A program made the translations under genes and the position numbers. DNA of 38,000 nt from Apostichopus californicus (lineage: Eukaryota > Echinodermata > Holothuroidea > Aspidochirotida > Stichopodidae): NCBI GenBank assembly GCA_020650975.1, contig JAIPMN010000623.1:8033-46032 (forward strand), written 5' to 3'. This document shows, in pieces, positions 22,901 to 32,404 of the stretch. The notes under the pieces were generated by a model. That model was given only the letters and a program-made list of their open reading frames with translations, was not told the origin of the DNA and searched no databases. Numbering within the stretch: the stretch's first letter is position 1; each line of letters opens with the position of its first letter.

Positions 22901-25900
22901 ATGAAACGTGATACCTTGTTATGTTTTATCTAGACCTGAGATGTCCATAGCTGCTATGTACACTGTATTATGGGTATTGACCATAGCTGCATGTATTGAC
23001 TGTACACTAGTGTCTAATTACCGATGGTAGCAAGCTTTGTGTGTATTTTCTGGGATCTATGGTGGTGTCTAACACTTCTGTTACACCTCATTCGAAACTA
23101 GGTCAGATTACCGGCATGAGACGTTTCTTTGTGCACGAGTGTTTACTCCTTTTAATTGGGCCTTGCTAGTGATTTCTAATCGACAGAATGTAGGCCTAGT
23201 TGTTAGATTCTAGGTACAGTTATAATTATGTTTCTTCATAATTACTAATTGTCAGCAATATTCGATTAAACTACTTCACAAATAATTCATTTTTCTGGAC
23301 TTAAATCAAGAGAGGAAATCACTAAACAGCAATATGTGGAATCAAAATTATAACTCTCAACGTTATTTATTTCATCGTGCATGTCTGTTCACCTAACGTC
23401 GCCCTCAACAACATCTCAAATTCTAACAGTTATATCTGAGCAGATGAAGGTTACTGACTAACTACCTAGCTACCAGCCCCTGACATCTGGATGAGTCCAA
23501 AACCATGTTATAAAGGCATTGAAGACTCACCCCAAACGCTCTGAAAAAGTTAACTTTCCGTTGCTTGCAAATGACGTTTTCTTCTTGTCGTTACAAAATG
23601 CAGACAGTAATGAAACATGATACCTTGTTATCTTTTATCTAGACCTGAGATGTTCACGCTGCTATGTACACTGTGTTGTGGGTATTGACCGTATCTGTAT
23701 GTATTGACTGTACACTAGTGTCTAATTACCGACGGTAGCAAGCTGTGTGTATTTTCTGGGATCTATAGTAGTGTCTAACATTTCTGTTACACCTCATTCG
23801 AAACTAGGTCAGATTACCAGCATGAGACGTTTCTTTGTGCGCGAGTCTTCACACCCTTTAACATGCCACTATGTTTAATTTGAGTGTGAGAGAGAAACTG
23901 TCATTTTGTTTTCGTTGTTTACAATCCAAACTTTTTCACGATCACATATCCATGTGACCATGGCAATTTGATGGTTGGTAATTGTTTGAATATCAATGTT
24001 TTTACTTCACAGGATGGCGAGCCTTGTGCCGTTGGTATAGCTATCACAGATTTGTCAACTGGTCTCTTTGCTAAAGGAGCAATACTTGCTGCTTTATATC
24101 AAAGAGAAAAAACCGGTCTGGGCCAAAAGATTGATTGTAATTTACTCTCCACTCAAGTTAGTAATGTGTTAAACTTCTGTAACCTTTCATGTCTCCTGTT
24201 TATGTTTTTTCTTGTTATCCTTACCATTAAGGTCCTATGTCAGAATTAGGATGCATAAATGAATTCTCTGGCTGCATAGGACATAATCTTTGTGCTCTGC
24301 AATTCACATACAATAGTTACTGCTGTTGAGAAGACTTATGATCTCTATCGTTTGATATTGATTCAGGCTTGCTGCAGGGGATTTTGCATCTTTTTCCTTT
24401 AAACATGTTGCCTATTTCAATTATACTTATCCTCGTATTAAAGATTTATAGACTTGTACACAGGAGGACATCAGTGTTTTTTTCTTCCCTTCTAAAATGT
24501 TGATTTCTTGCGTAAGGCAAAAGGAATCTATGCTATGCTAATAGCATGTGTATGTATATGGGTGTGTGTTAATTGGACACTTTGCTTGTAAACATGATAA
24601 CTTACTCATGTATGCATGTCTGGCTACATGAGCTTCATACTTGGTAGTATGTAGATGACTCTTATTGAGTCCTCACCCACTATAGTTATTACTTCAAAGG
24701 TCACTTGAGGTCACCACTGAGCAAATATGAAAACCTTAAAAGGATGCTTACTCAACAAGTTATCTCATATATGTGTATGGTAGAGACTCCTGAGTACAAG
24801 CTTTCTAGTAGTATGTTTGGTGTAGGTCAAAGGTCATTTGAGGTAAAACATACATCAATATCTAAAAAACCCTTGTATAAACAAGCTAACCCAATAAGTA
24901 CAGCTTTGTTGGAATCTCATGTAGATGTCATTTAATGAGGTTTTTGTTGGTATTGTATTTTTGTGGAGTTCAAAGTGCTCATGGCTTATCTCTCTTCTTC
25001 TCTTTTTTAGGTTGCTCTATTAATAAACAGAGCCACTGATTACCTTATGACTGGCATGGAAGCGACACGGGCTGGCACAGGTCGTATTAGTATAGTACCA
25101 TACCAGGTATAAAGGTGTAAATTAGATGTGGGCTGGCACAGGTCGTATTAGTATAGTACCATACCAGGTATAAAGGTGTAAATTAGATGCGGGCTGGCAC
25201 AGGTCGTATTAGTATAGTACCATACCAGGTATAAAGGTGTAAATTAGATGCGGGCTGGCACAGGTCGTATTAGTATAGTACCATACCAGGTATAAAGGTG
25301 TAAATTACATGCGGGCTGGCACAGGTCGTATTAGTATAGTACCATACCAGGTAAAGGTGTTAATTAGATGCGGGCTGGCACAGGTCGTATTAGTATAGTA
25401 CCATACCAGGTAAAGGTGTTAATTAGATGCGGGCTGGCACAGGTCGTATTAGTATAGTACCATAACAGGTATACAGGTGTAAATTAGATGCGGGCTGGCA
25501 CAGGTCGTATTAGTATAGTACCATACCAGGTAAAGGTGTAAATTAGATGCGGGCCGGCACAGGTCGTATTAGTATAGTACCATACCAGGTATAAAGGTGT
25601 AAATTAGATGCGGGCTGGCACAGGTCGTATTAGTATAGTACCATACCAGGTATAAAGGTGTAAATTAGATGCGGGCTGGCACAGGTCGTATTAGTATAGT
25701 ACCATACCAGGTAAAGGTGTAAATTACATGCGGGCTGGCACAGGTCATATTAGTATAGTACCATACCAGGTAAAGGTGTTAATTAGATGCGGGCTGGCAC
25801 AGGTCGTATTAGTATAGTACCATACCAGGTAAAGGTGTTAATTAGATGCGGGCTGGCACAGGTCGTATTAGTATAGTACCATAACAGGTATACAGGTGTA

Positions 25901-28900
25901 AATTAGATGCGGGCTGGCACAGGTCGTATTAGTATAGTACCATACCAGGTAAAGGTGTAAATTAGATGCGGGCCGGCACAGGTCGACGTATTAGTATAGT
26001 ACCATACCAGGTAAAAGGTGTAAATTACATGCGGGCTGGCACAGGTCGTATTAGTATAGTACCATACCAGGTAAAGGTGTTAATTAGATGCGGGCTGGCA
26101 CAGGTCGTATTAGTATAGTACCATACCAGGTAAAGGTGTTAATTAGATGCGGGCCGGCACAGGTCGTATTAGTATAGTACCATACCAGGTATAAGGTGTA
26201 AATTAGATGCGGGCTGGCAGAGGTCGTATTAGTATAGTACCATACCAGGTAAAGGTGTAAATTAGATGCCTACATGTTAGAGTGTCATATACAACAGAAA
26301 ATGTGTCAAGGAGAGTTGAGTTGGGGAAGGAATATAAATCTTTGTGTTTTTGAAAAATGGCACTGAGTGTTACCAATGAGACTTAGATTTTAAGTAAAGT
26401 TATGGGCTGGAAGCCCCCACCTCTATCATGTATCTACCATGAAGCAAAACCTACAGTTAAAATTATTCTTGTCTGCAACTTCAATTGTTTCAGGAAAATA
26501 AAACTGAATACCAAAGTGTATTTTAAGGTTGGTGTAGATCATTAAACTTAATGTGTTTGTATCTAGAGCAATTTTTAAGCAAATGAAACACTAACAAATC
26601 TTATACATACTATCATTGAGTTTTGGTTCCTTGCTGGAAGCAAGGTAACCTATCCAGTCAAGTTGGTGTGTGTGTGTGTGTGTGTCTATCTGTGACCCTC
26701 GCTTGGGTCCACATAGCTCAACAACACAGTGATGGATATTTGTCATACTTGCTGTGTACATGTATTATATTGAGAAGGTGTGCCCCACTGTTTTGGAGCT
26801 GACCTTATGAATATTAATGAGGTTATGGGGTCAAAGGTAAAACTCTCTACATTGCAATAACTCCGCAACCTTAAGTCGGATTGTAGAAAAAGAGCTGGTA
26901 CATGTAGGCCTGAATATTTGGAGACCCTCTGGGCCCATAAACAGTGCAGGCCCACATTTTTTAAGGTTCAAATTTTTGGGGAAAATATTTTTTTGAGACA
27001 GTTTGTTGGGACATATACTTTTGGGATAATTTAGGCGCAAAATTTTAGCGGGCCCAATATTTGGGGCGGGTACAAAATTTGAAAATTGCAATAACTCCAC
27101 AACCTTCAATCGTGTTGTATCCAAATTTGGAACAAAGTTGTTGGTTAATCGCTGGTACTTGTGGACCTAAATATTTTTTGATAAAGTGACAGTTTTGGAA
27201 CCTACCCATTTATGTGAAGTTGATACTATGCATTCATTTTATCAACTATGATATTGGGTGATGACCTAAAACACTTTAATATTCCACTAAGCAATGGACC
27301 ATATGTGCCCGTTGGGTTTTTATTTTATCTCTCTATTTTATGTGGTTTAGATTCTTGGTAGGACAACTATGCTGTTTCTATGAATGCAATTCACTTTGCA
27401 AGAGAAGCAGCATCATATAATTAGGGTCTATTCTTGGTCGTCTGATCATTAACCTTTGCTATACTTATCCATGTGCTACATTCTTCTCTTTCATTACACA
27501 GGCTTTCAAGACGGAAGATGATCAGTATTTGGTGATTGGTGCTGGGAATGATAATCTGTTCAGATCCCTATGTAAGGTCAGTTTACAAAGGTTTCAAACA
27601 ATTTTCAATTTTAAGGCCAGAATCGATTAAAGCAGACATTCTATGAAAAGTATCAAGCTAAATGATGCAATTATTTTTGTGCAGGATCAATGCTATTGAT
27701 ATACTGTTCTTGTCCTTGACAATTTCTGTGAGTGGTGTCTGTAACCTTATATATACCCCACTACAGTCCCATTTGCTGTTAGTTGTTAATTGTGAAGTTA
27801 TATAATCTGATTTGGTCCTTATTTGATCCCTGGGGGATATAAAACCTTATTATATACCCCACTACAGTCCCATTTTCTGTTAGTTGTTAATGTGAAGTTA
27901 TATAATCTGATATGGTCTTATTTGATCCCTGTGGGATATAAACCCTAATTATATACCCCACTATAGTCACATTTGCAGTTAGTTGTTAATGTGAAGTTAT
28001 ATAATCTGATATGGTCCTTATTTGATCCTTGTGGGATATAAAACCTTATCATATTACTTTACTACAGTTTCAGTTAGTGTCAATGTGTATGTAAACCTTA
28101 CATATGCAATGATCATCCCATTTGCTGCCAGTCCGATATGCAACTTTATATAGACCAGTACGGTATAGGCCCATTTGCAGTCAGTGCAGATATTAACTTG
28201 ATGTACCCCTCTATAATCCCACTTGCGGCCAGTTTGGGTTTGTTAACGTATTAATCCCACCCACCATCATGCTTGCAGCCAGAGAACTTTGAGCCTATAC
28301 TAGATAGACTAAGTGGGTGTATGTTGAATGGCAGGCTTCAGTATCGCATTTGTCGTAGTGTTTTTCATGTGACAATGCAGTATATTTCTCTTTTAGGTCA
28401 TAGAGTTAGGATATCTTCTTGAAGATGACAGGTTTCTGAAGAATGAAGATAGAGTGAAACACAGGGGTACTTTGATTCCAATTATACAAAAGAGGTTAGT
28501 GTGTAGATTCTTGTAAACACTGGTGTAACTCCTGTAAACACCAGTTTAAACACCAGTATAAACACTGGTGTAAACCAGTATAAACACTGGTGTAAACACC
28601 GGTATAAGCACCGGTTCAAACGCCGGTTCAAACGCTGGTGTAAACGCCGGTGTAAACACCGGTGTTAACACTGGTATAACTAGATGTTTGTTTCCGCTAT
28701 TGACAGTTTCTTCGGCCACTGATATGATTAATTGCTCTTGTAGCACATTACATATTTATATGTTATTAAACTGCATGTCGTATTCTGTAGTTTCTCTTCC
28801 TCTGTTCTTTATCATACCTATCGATGCTTCGATGAAGAGAGAATAACTTATCGCATATACCCTGTCCTTCTAACATCTTGTTGCTTTTGTTAAAAAAAAA

Positions 28901-31900
28901 AAATGCAGTTCATGTTAGATTACTTGCATTAGTGACAGCTACGAGTTGAAGCATTTGTTGAAAACATAAGAAACACCTGACAGATTATGCCCCTCCCCCC
29001 ACCCCCTGCCCTTTGGAAATACCATATTTTACTTCTGCCCCATAATACTATTTAATTGTTGCAGCATGATCACCTAGGTAAGTGCTAAGATTGTGCAAGA
29101 TGTCTCTGTTTTTTTTTACCGTATATAATCAAAATTACTACTTTGGGGGTGTCTTTGATGTTACAAAAGAAGTAATAACTACACTATTTGCCCTGAAAAA
29201 CAATTAAAGTTTGAGGAAATATTACGCTGTACTAATCTGGTGTATAAAGCGGTAAATATGCTGCCATTTGGGTATTAATGTAGCCCTTTAAAATTCAAAA
29301 TGTTCTTCAATGGGTCATATCCACCACCATCCCCCTCCCCCACCACCCCTTCACCTTACACAACCAAAGGAATGTGATAACCCTAAGAAAAACTGGAAAT
29401 GCAGAATAGTTCAAGAGGAAATGAGGTATTAAATCTGATTGTTTCTTTCATTCCTGGTAGACTAATGGAGAAATCTCTATCAGAATGGTTAGAAATTCTC
29501 GATGGGACTACTTTGCCTTACAGCCCTGTTCAGTCCATGGAACAGGTCTTCAAAGACCCTCAAGTCCTACATAATAATCTGCTATTAGAAATGCAACACA
29601 AGTCAATGGGAACTATTAAAGTACCAGGTGAGTGCTAAGTCTTGTAGTTAACCCTTATTACTGAGGGGAGAGGTAGGTGGAGGGGTAGGGTGGAGGGGTA
29701 GGGTGGAGGGGTAGGGTGGGGCATTACAGCTAGTATGTTTTTTTGTCTCCAATAAATAAAAAGTCTGAAGGCTTCATGATTTCTTGCCATATGATTTGGT
29801 CAAAATTCCACTGAACTATCTGACTAAAGTAGAGCAAGTGAGTTAAATTGTCCAAGAATTAAGTGAGAACCAGAAATGTCAGAGATTTGAGCTCTTATTT
29901 GTAGCACTCACTTGTGGGTATCAACCAATTAATTCACAGGTAAGGATATTACAATGTAGAATTTGTATTTCAAAATATTTCAATACCCAGTTTTTTATGT
30001 GAAATATAGACACTTAGATGTTCTACTTATGAGCAAATGGATATTTTCTTGTACCAATTTTGAGCTAGCAAATCAGCTCTGCCACCAGCCAACCTTTAAT
30101 ATGAAATTGTTATTAATAAATGAGAGGTCCACAAGACATTGCTTATACACTGCAAAATATTTTCACAACTTTACAGTCACCGCTAAAGTCATTTAGTATA
30201 AAACACAGAGAATAAAGTCAATTTTGAGACCATTTTAGATAATCTGTTGATCCCTTGAAGTTCAGAGGGTGACAACTGATAAAGAACTGCTTGAGCCTGT
30301 TTTAATAAAGCAAGACTATCAACTCTTTGAATCAAATTTCATTTCCTGGATGACTGTGTTTTGTTGAGGACCTATAGAGCCCCTTCACAAAACTGAACTG
30401 GAGTTTACTTTTCACCCCAAAAAATTTTAGCATTGGAGAACTCACAGATTAATTGTAACTTCAATTTTGTAGTCATCATGTTTCCAAGGATTTCAGACAC
30501 TGACCTCTGTTGGCCTTCACAGAAAAGAATGTGGTTCTCATAATCGTTGAGACGGATCCACATACCAAGTATGCAGTTAATCTACTGTGAACTTTTGAAG
30601 GTACCTGTTTACAAGCGTCACATACACAACACACACACCATCACCATAGGCTCCTTTTGCCTTGGGCAAGGAAGCAAAAGGAGTCTTGTGCCTGTGGGAC
30701 CATCACTACATGTCTTCGCAACCAAATAACGCAGTAATAACTTGGCAATTTGCCATTTGGAGCTCTGAAGATGATCATGTGTCATGCAATGCCTCCTAGT
30801 ATTCTTATTGTCCCATGGAGGTACCCTGGAAATATTTCCCAGATTTTCAGGCTTCCCAGGGAGGATATGTCACAGTTCCTCACACAGGGAAGTAAATAAC
30901 TCACTGACTGGCTGGGGCGTGCAATTGACTACCAAGCAAATTATTTTGCCCACCCCCCAAATTAAGTTTGCCAACCCATAAATTCATTTTGCCCACCAGT
31001 AACTTATTTGATTTTGACCACAAATTGTTCATTTTCACATCATAGATTTGCATGAAAACAACCAAAACATTGGGGCTTACCTCAAGTAGAATTATGAGAA
31101 TGCATATTTGATTTCTTCCAATTAAGTTATCATTAACATTTTCGTGATGAGTGAAGTTGACTAACTGTGACTATGGTTGCAGGTTTGTTGATCCAATGAG
31201 ATATAATGTGGACATTTTGTGGACAGTCAGGAGTCAAAATTTTTCGATGGGAAGCATAAATTTGAGGACAAAGTGGAAGTTTTGATATTTTGTATGTACC
31301 ATCTGGGCCAGACTAGTGTCTACAAATTTAAAATTCTTCTTGGTATGATCCCCAAGTTGGCCAACAGGTTGATTTTGCCCTCCCTCCAGACTATTTGATA
31401 ACCTCCTATGCCATACCTGGAAACAGGTACAGGGAAGGGGATAGAACTGTAAAAGGAGGTACCTGTTACAGCCAAATTTGTCTAAGGTTCTGATCAAGAG
31501 CATTTGCATCCACAGAGGGCTTGTATTGGTAGGTTGGCGCCCTCCAATCCTGAAAACATATCACCGAAACTTACTCTGAACGTTCTCACCTCCACTTGTA
31601 ATTCAAAAATCTTTTGGGGTGTTTGCTTCTATGACACCAGTTACAACGGGTATCTCATATAACTGGCCAGCATCGAGCCGCAGGGCTGTGTTTTTAGACA
31701 CCGGTAAACTTTCGTCATATCTTATCTGTTACCTGAATAAAAGCGTCCCATAAATATTTTTGCTTTAATTGAACAATTTTTTATCCTGATTCCATACGAA
31801 TTGTGAGGAGAGAAAAAATGCATGCAAAACCAACTTGATCCATTAATCATAGTTCTTGGCATGCTCAAAGCAGTACTTTCTAGACTGTGTAGCCTAACAC

Positions 31901-32404
31901 AGTGTAGAAAGTAGCCTAACATTTAGCCAACACTTCGGGGGCAATATCTGTAGTACACACCCTCCACCCAACGCTACCAGGCATCACATCCTATCAACAT
32001 GATAAGAGCTTGGGTATTGCTTGAGAAGTTGAGTAAACAATGTGATCCACTTCTTTATCTTTATGAATGAAGATCCACAGTCTAACCAATTTATGCACCT
32101 TTTTCTGATCATGTGATTGGGTCATCTCTATTTCTCATTCTCCTTTTCTGCTGTCTTATTTTTAATAGATGATCACCGCTAGTAATTACAAATTTCTTCT
32201 ACTTTTCAAAATTCTTAGTTTCATCTTTTTTCACAATTTTCAGGTCCGGCGACCAGTTACAGCCATTCTACCCAGACAGAGCATTCACCCCCTCCACTGC
32301 TTGGAGAACATACTGTAGACGTGCTTCATACAGTGCTCGGTTTAACACCTCAAGAAATAGATAAGCTGAAAACTGAGGGCGCTATAGATGCACACCAAAC
32401 CTAA
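13853..32404 (+). CDS. SUGCT: SUGCT, succinyl-CoA:glutarate CoA-transferase (CaiB/BaiF family III)
   Basis: SUGCT moves CoA from succinyl-CoA to glutarate in mitochondria, salvaging glutarate into lysine and tryptophan catabolism; human loss causes glutaric aciduria III. Exons: 13853-13955 (tentative), then 17199-17358, 19792-19842, 20333-20453, 21907-21998, 24013-24156, 25011-25106, 27502-27576, 28397-28494, 29461-29627, 32244-32404. Phases agree throughout the last ten. Together these ten encode about 387 residues. Landmarks: [20 protein letters not shown], the [10 protein letters not shown] segment, [52 protein letters not shown], and [12 protein letters not shown], whose Asp (24133-24135) should be the catalytic nucleophile. 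The end, PPPLLGEHT to DAHQT, resembles the family. The exon expected to encode the P-L-x-G-x-x-V-L-D-L-T strand was not found between 13956 and 17198. Family assignment is firm; the 5' end is not. Confidence 0.93.
14963..15308. mobile_element. hAT-type non-autonomous DNA transposon (MITE), 346 bp
   Basis: Left end CAGGGACTAGCGGAG; the right end read inward is CAGGGGCGTAGCCAG, an imperfect inverted repeat of the hAT kind. An exact 8-bp target duplication, ATGTCAGT, lies at 14955-14962 and 15309-15316. Near the left end a G-rich phrase of about 36 bp is duplicated. It has no coding capacity. Confidence 0.85.
16640..17001 (-). mobile_element. TTAA-flanked MITE, copy 1 (362 bp)
   Basis: Outer bases AGGGTGTAAAGACTCGCGC at the left and a right end that reads inward AGGCATTGAAGACTCGCCC form an imperfect inverted repeat. 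TTAA flanks both sides (16636-16639, 17002-17005), the duplication typical of piggyBac-type transposons. It is the reverse complement of the copies near 22.8 and 23.5 kb. Confidence 0.8.
17199..17358 (+). CDS. SUGCT: SUGCT exon (VLAGPF to SVNRNKK)
   Basis: Acceptor TTTCACCCGTAG, donor AAG|GTATGT. The first A should complete an Arg codon (T-R-V-L-A-G-P-F in the family). It holds [14 protein letters not shown] and [10 protein letters not shown], part of the CoA-binding Rossmann-like domain. The ATG at 17224 is internal and conserved, not the start. Confidence 0.94.
17359..19791 (+). other. SUGCT intron
   Basis: AT-rich sequence with T and A runs near 17540-17800. No exon, RNA gene or clear repeat seen. 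Confidence 0.5.
19792..19842 (+). CDS. SUGCT: SUGCT exon, 17 codons
   Basis: Acceptor TTTCATAG, donor AAA|GTGAGT. It encodes [17 protein letters not shown], matching the family segment after N-R-N-K-K. It is too short to stand out as an open frame. Confidence 0.9.
20041..20075. repeat. 10-bp tandem repeat, about 3.5 copies
   Basis: GGCCTTAACT and GTCCTTAACT units head to tail in a SUGCT intron. Confidence 0.8.
20333..20453 (+). CDS. SUGCT: SUGCT exon (ENFVPGKL)
   Basis: Acceptor TTGTATTTCAG, donor ACTG|GTAAGT. It encodes [32 protein letters not shown] and LIYCSIT, the signature block of class III CoA-transferases. Confidence 0.95.
20600..21480. repeat. dispersed repeat block with AGGTCA direct repeats
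   Basis: Same phrases as near 6.0-6.9 kb, read in the other orientation. AGGTCAAAGGTCA, a perfect DR1, is at 21188-21200, with further GGGTCA and AGGTCA half-sites to 21220; a near-DR1, AGGTCAAAGGTCG, is at 21442-21454. It lies in the SUGCT intron 20454-21906. Confidence 0.6.
21551..21600. repeat. short tandem repeat of CCGCAACCAGAA
   Basis: About four imperfect copies of an 11-13-bp unit in a SUGCT intron. Confidence 0.75.
21907..21998 (+). CDS. SUGCT: SUGCT exon ([15 protein letters not shown])
   Basis: Acceptor TGTCGACAG, donor GAG|GTATAT. It carries the G-x-G-x-x-G-P-Y loop and [19 protein letters not shown]. It closes a Gly codon with the previous exon. Confidence 0.95.
22599..22692. 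repeat. 94-bp segment with 14-bp perfect inverted repeat
   Basis: ACTCTGATTGGCCC at 22599-22612 is mirrored by GGGCCAATCAGAGT at 22679-22692. It may be the stem of a small foldback element; each arm carries a CCAAT box. No target duplication was recognised. Confidence 0.55.
22797..23151 (+). mobile_element. TTAA-flanked MITE, copy 2 (355 bp)
   Basis: Flanked by TTAA at 22793-22796 and 23152-23155, with start AGGCATTGAAGACTCGCCC. Interior phrases such as GTTAACTTTCCGTTGCTTGC and GAAACTAGGTCAGATTACCG are shared with copies 1 and 3. Confidence 0.8.
23514..23857 (+). mobile_element. TTAA-flanked MITE, copy 3 (344 bp)
   Basis: Same family and orientation as copy 2, 360 bp downstream. The right flank is TTAA (23858-23861); the left flank reads ATAA, one mismatch. 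The right end GCGCGAGTCTTCACACCCT mirrors the start. Confidence 0.78.
24013..24156 (+). CDS. SUGCT: SUGCT exon with catalytic Asp
   Basis: Acceptor TTTACTTCACAG, donor CAA|GTTAGT, 48 codons, phase 0 on both sides. It encodes [20 protein letters not shown] and [12 protein letters not shown]; by analogy with formyl-CoA transferase and AMACR, the Asp at 24133-24135 is the acyl-accepting nucleophile. Confidence 0.95.
24560..24960. repeat. dispersed repeat block with perfect DR1
   Basis: Phrases shared with the 6-kb and 21-kb blocks. AGGTCAAAGGTCA lies at 24824-24836, about 175 bp before the SUGCT exon at 25011; other AGGTCA half-sites lie near 24700. Confidence 0.6.
25011..25106 (+). CDS. SUGCT: SUGCT exon (SIVPYQ), source of the downstream array
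   Basis: Acceptor TTCTCTTTTTTAG, donor CAG|GTATAA, 32 codons in phase 0. The last 13 codons encode [13 protein letters not shown] and are identical to the coding-like part of the following tandem units. Confidence 0.93.
25068..26269. repeat. 59-61-bp x20 minisatellite spanning an exon end and its 5' splice site
   Basis: Unit one lies in the SUGCT exon and its junction; nineteen more copies fill the next 1.16 kb of intron. Each unit is the last 39 nt of the exon (CGGGCTGGCACAGG up to ACCATACCAG) plus 20-22 nt of intron starting GTATAAAGG or GTAAAGG. Nearly all copies keep the CAG|GTA donor. Variants (GTTAATTAGAT, CATAACAGGTATACAGG, GGGCCGGC) recur in the same order about 418 bp apart, so there is a higher-order period of seven units. 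Confidence 0.97.
26270..27501 (+). other. SUGCT intron after the minisatellite
   Basis: It holds a (GT)n run at 26666-26684 and, from about 26630 to 27200, repetitive sequence with AATAACTCC-CAACCTT phrases that occur twice (near 26856 and 27089). No exon seen. Confidence 0.5.
27502..27576 (+). CDS. SUGCT: SUGCT exon ([16 protein letters not shown])
   Basis: Acceptor TTCATTACACAG, donor AAG|GTCAGT, 25 codons. It matches the V-P-Y-Q-A-F-K-T and V-G-A-G-N block of the family. Confidence 0.94.
27745..28090. repeat. about 100-bp tandem array, 3.5 copies
   Basis: Units begin near 27745, 27845, 27943 and 28045, each opening with CCTTAT or a close variant, then TATACCCCACTA, and containing AGTTGTTAATGTGAAG and TTTGATCC. 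It lies in the SUGCT intron 27577-28396 and decays to the right. Confidence 0.88.
28397..28494 (+). CDS. SUGCT: SUGCT exon ([13 protein letters not shown])
   Basis: Acceptor TTTCTCTTTTAG, donor AG|GTTAGT. It encodes [20 protein letters not shown] and ends at TLIPIIQK plus two bases of an Arg codon. A palindromic minisatellite starts about 16 nt past the donor. Confidence 0.92.
28511..28680. repeat. 12-bp palindromic minisatellite, about 14 copies
   Basis: Unit TAAACACCGGTG and variants; the core ACACCGGTGT is self-complementary, so single strands could fold into nested hairpins. A 12-bp period gives an artefactual TPVF-type repeat on the minus strand. Confidence 0.92.
29461..29627 (+). CDS. 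SUGCT: SUGCT exon ([16 protein letters not shown])
   Basis: Acceptor TTCATTCCTGGTAG, donor CCAG|GTGAGT. It encodes the small-domain helix with [20 protein letters not shown] and MGTIKVP, typical of class III CoA-transferases near the C-terminus. Confidence 0.94.
29676..29721. repeat. G-rich 14-bp tandem repeat, possible G-quadruplex
   Basis: About three copies of GGTGGAGGGGTAGG on the sense strand, starting some 50 nt past the SUGCT donor at 29628. G-runs of 3-4 with short loops fit a quadruplex pattern. Confidence 0.75.
29722..32243 (+). other. last SUGCT intron
   Basis: It contains a dispersed-repeat block at about 30380-30760, including ACACACACACCATCACCAT and AAGGAAGCAAAAGG phrases. The rest shows no exon or clear structure. 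Confidence 0.5.
32244..32404 (+). CDS. SUGCT: SUGCT last coding exon
   Basis: Acceptor CACAATTTTCAG; GT completes a Gly codon. It encodes [20 protein letters not shown] then [12 protein letters not shown] and the end [12 protein letters not shown] at 32402-32404. A plus-strand AATAAA occurs near 32703, a plausible polyadenylation signal. Confidence 0.94.

Noticed and set aside
25107-26269. Coding use of the tandem units as repeated SIVPYQ peptide
   Set aside because: Stops occur at once in the first intronic unit (GTA TAA) and units of 59-61 bp shift frame, so the array is not a translated repeat. The conserved coding look reflects copying from the exon.
28546-28746. Minus-strand frame with repeated TPVF units
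   Set aside because: It is generated by the 12-bp minisatellite; the period is a multiple of three, so it stays open by chance. No homology or start context.
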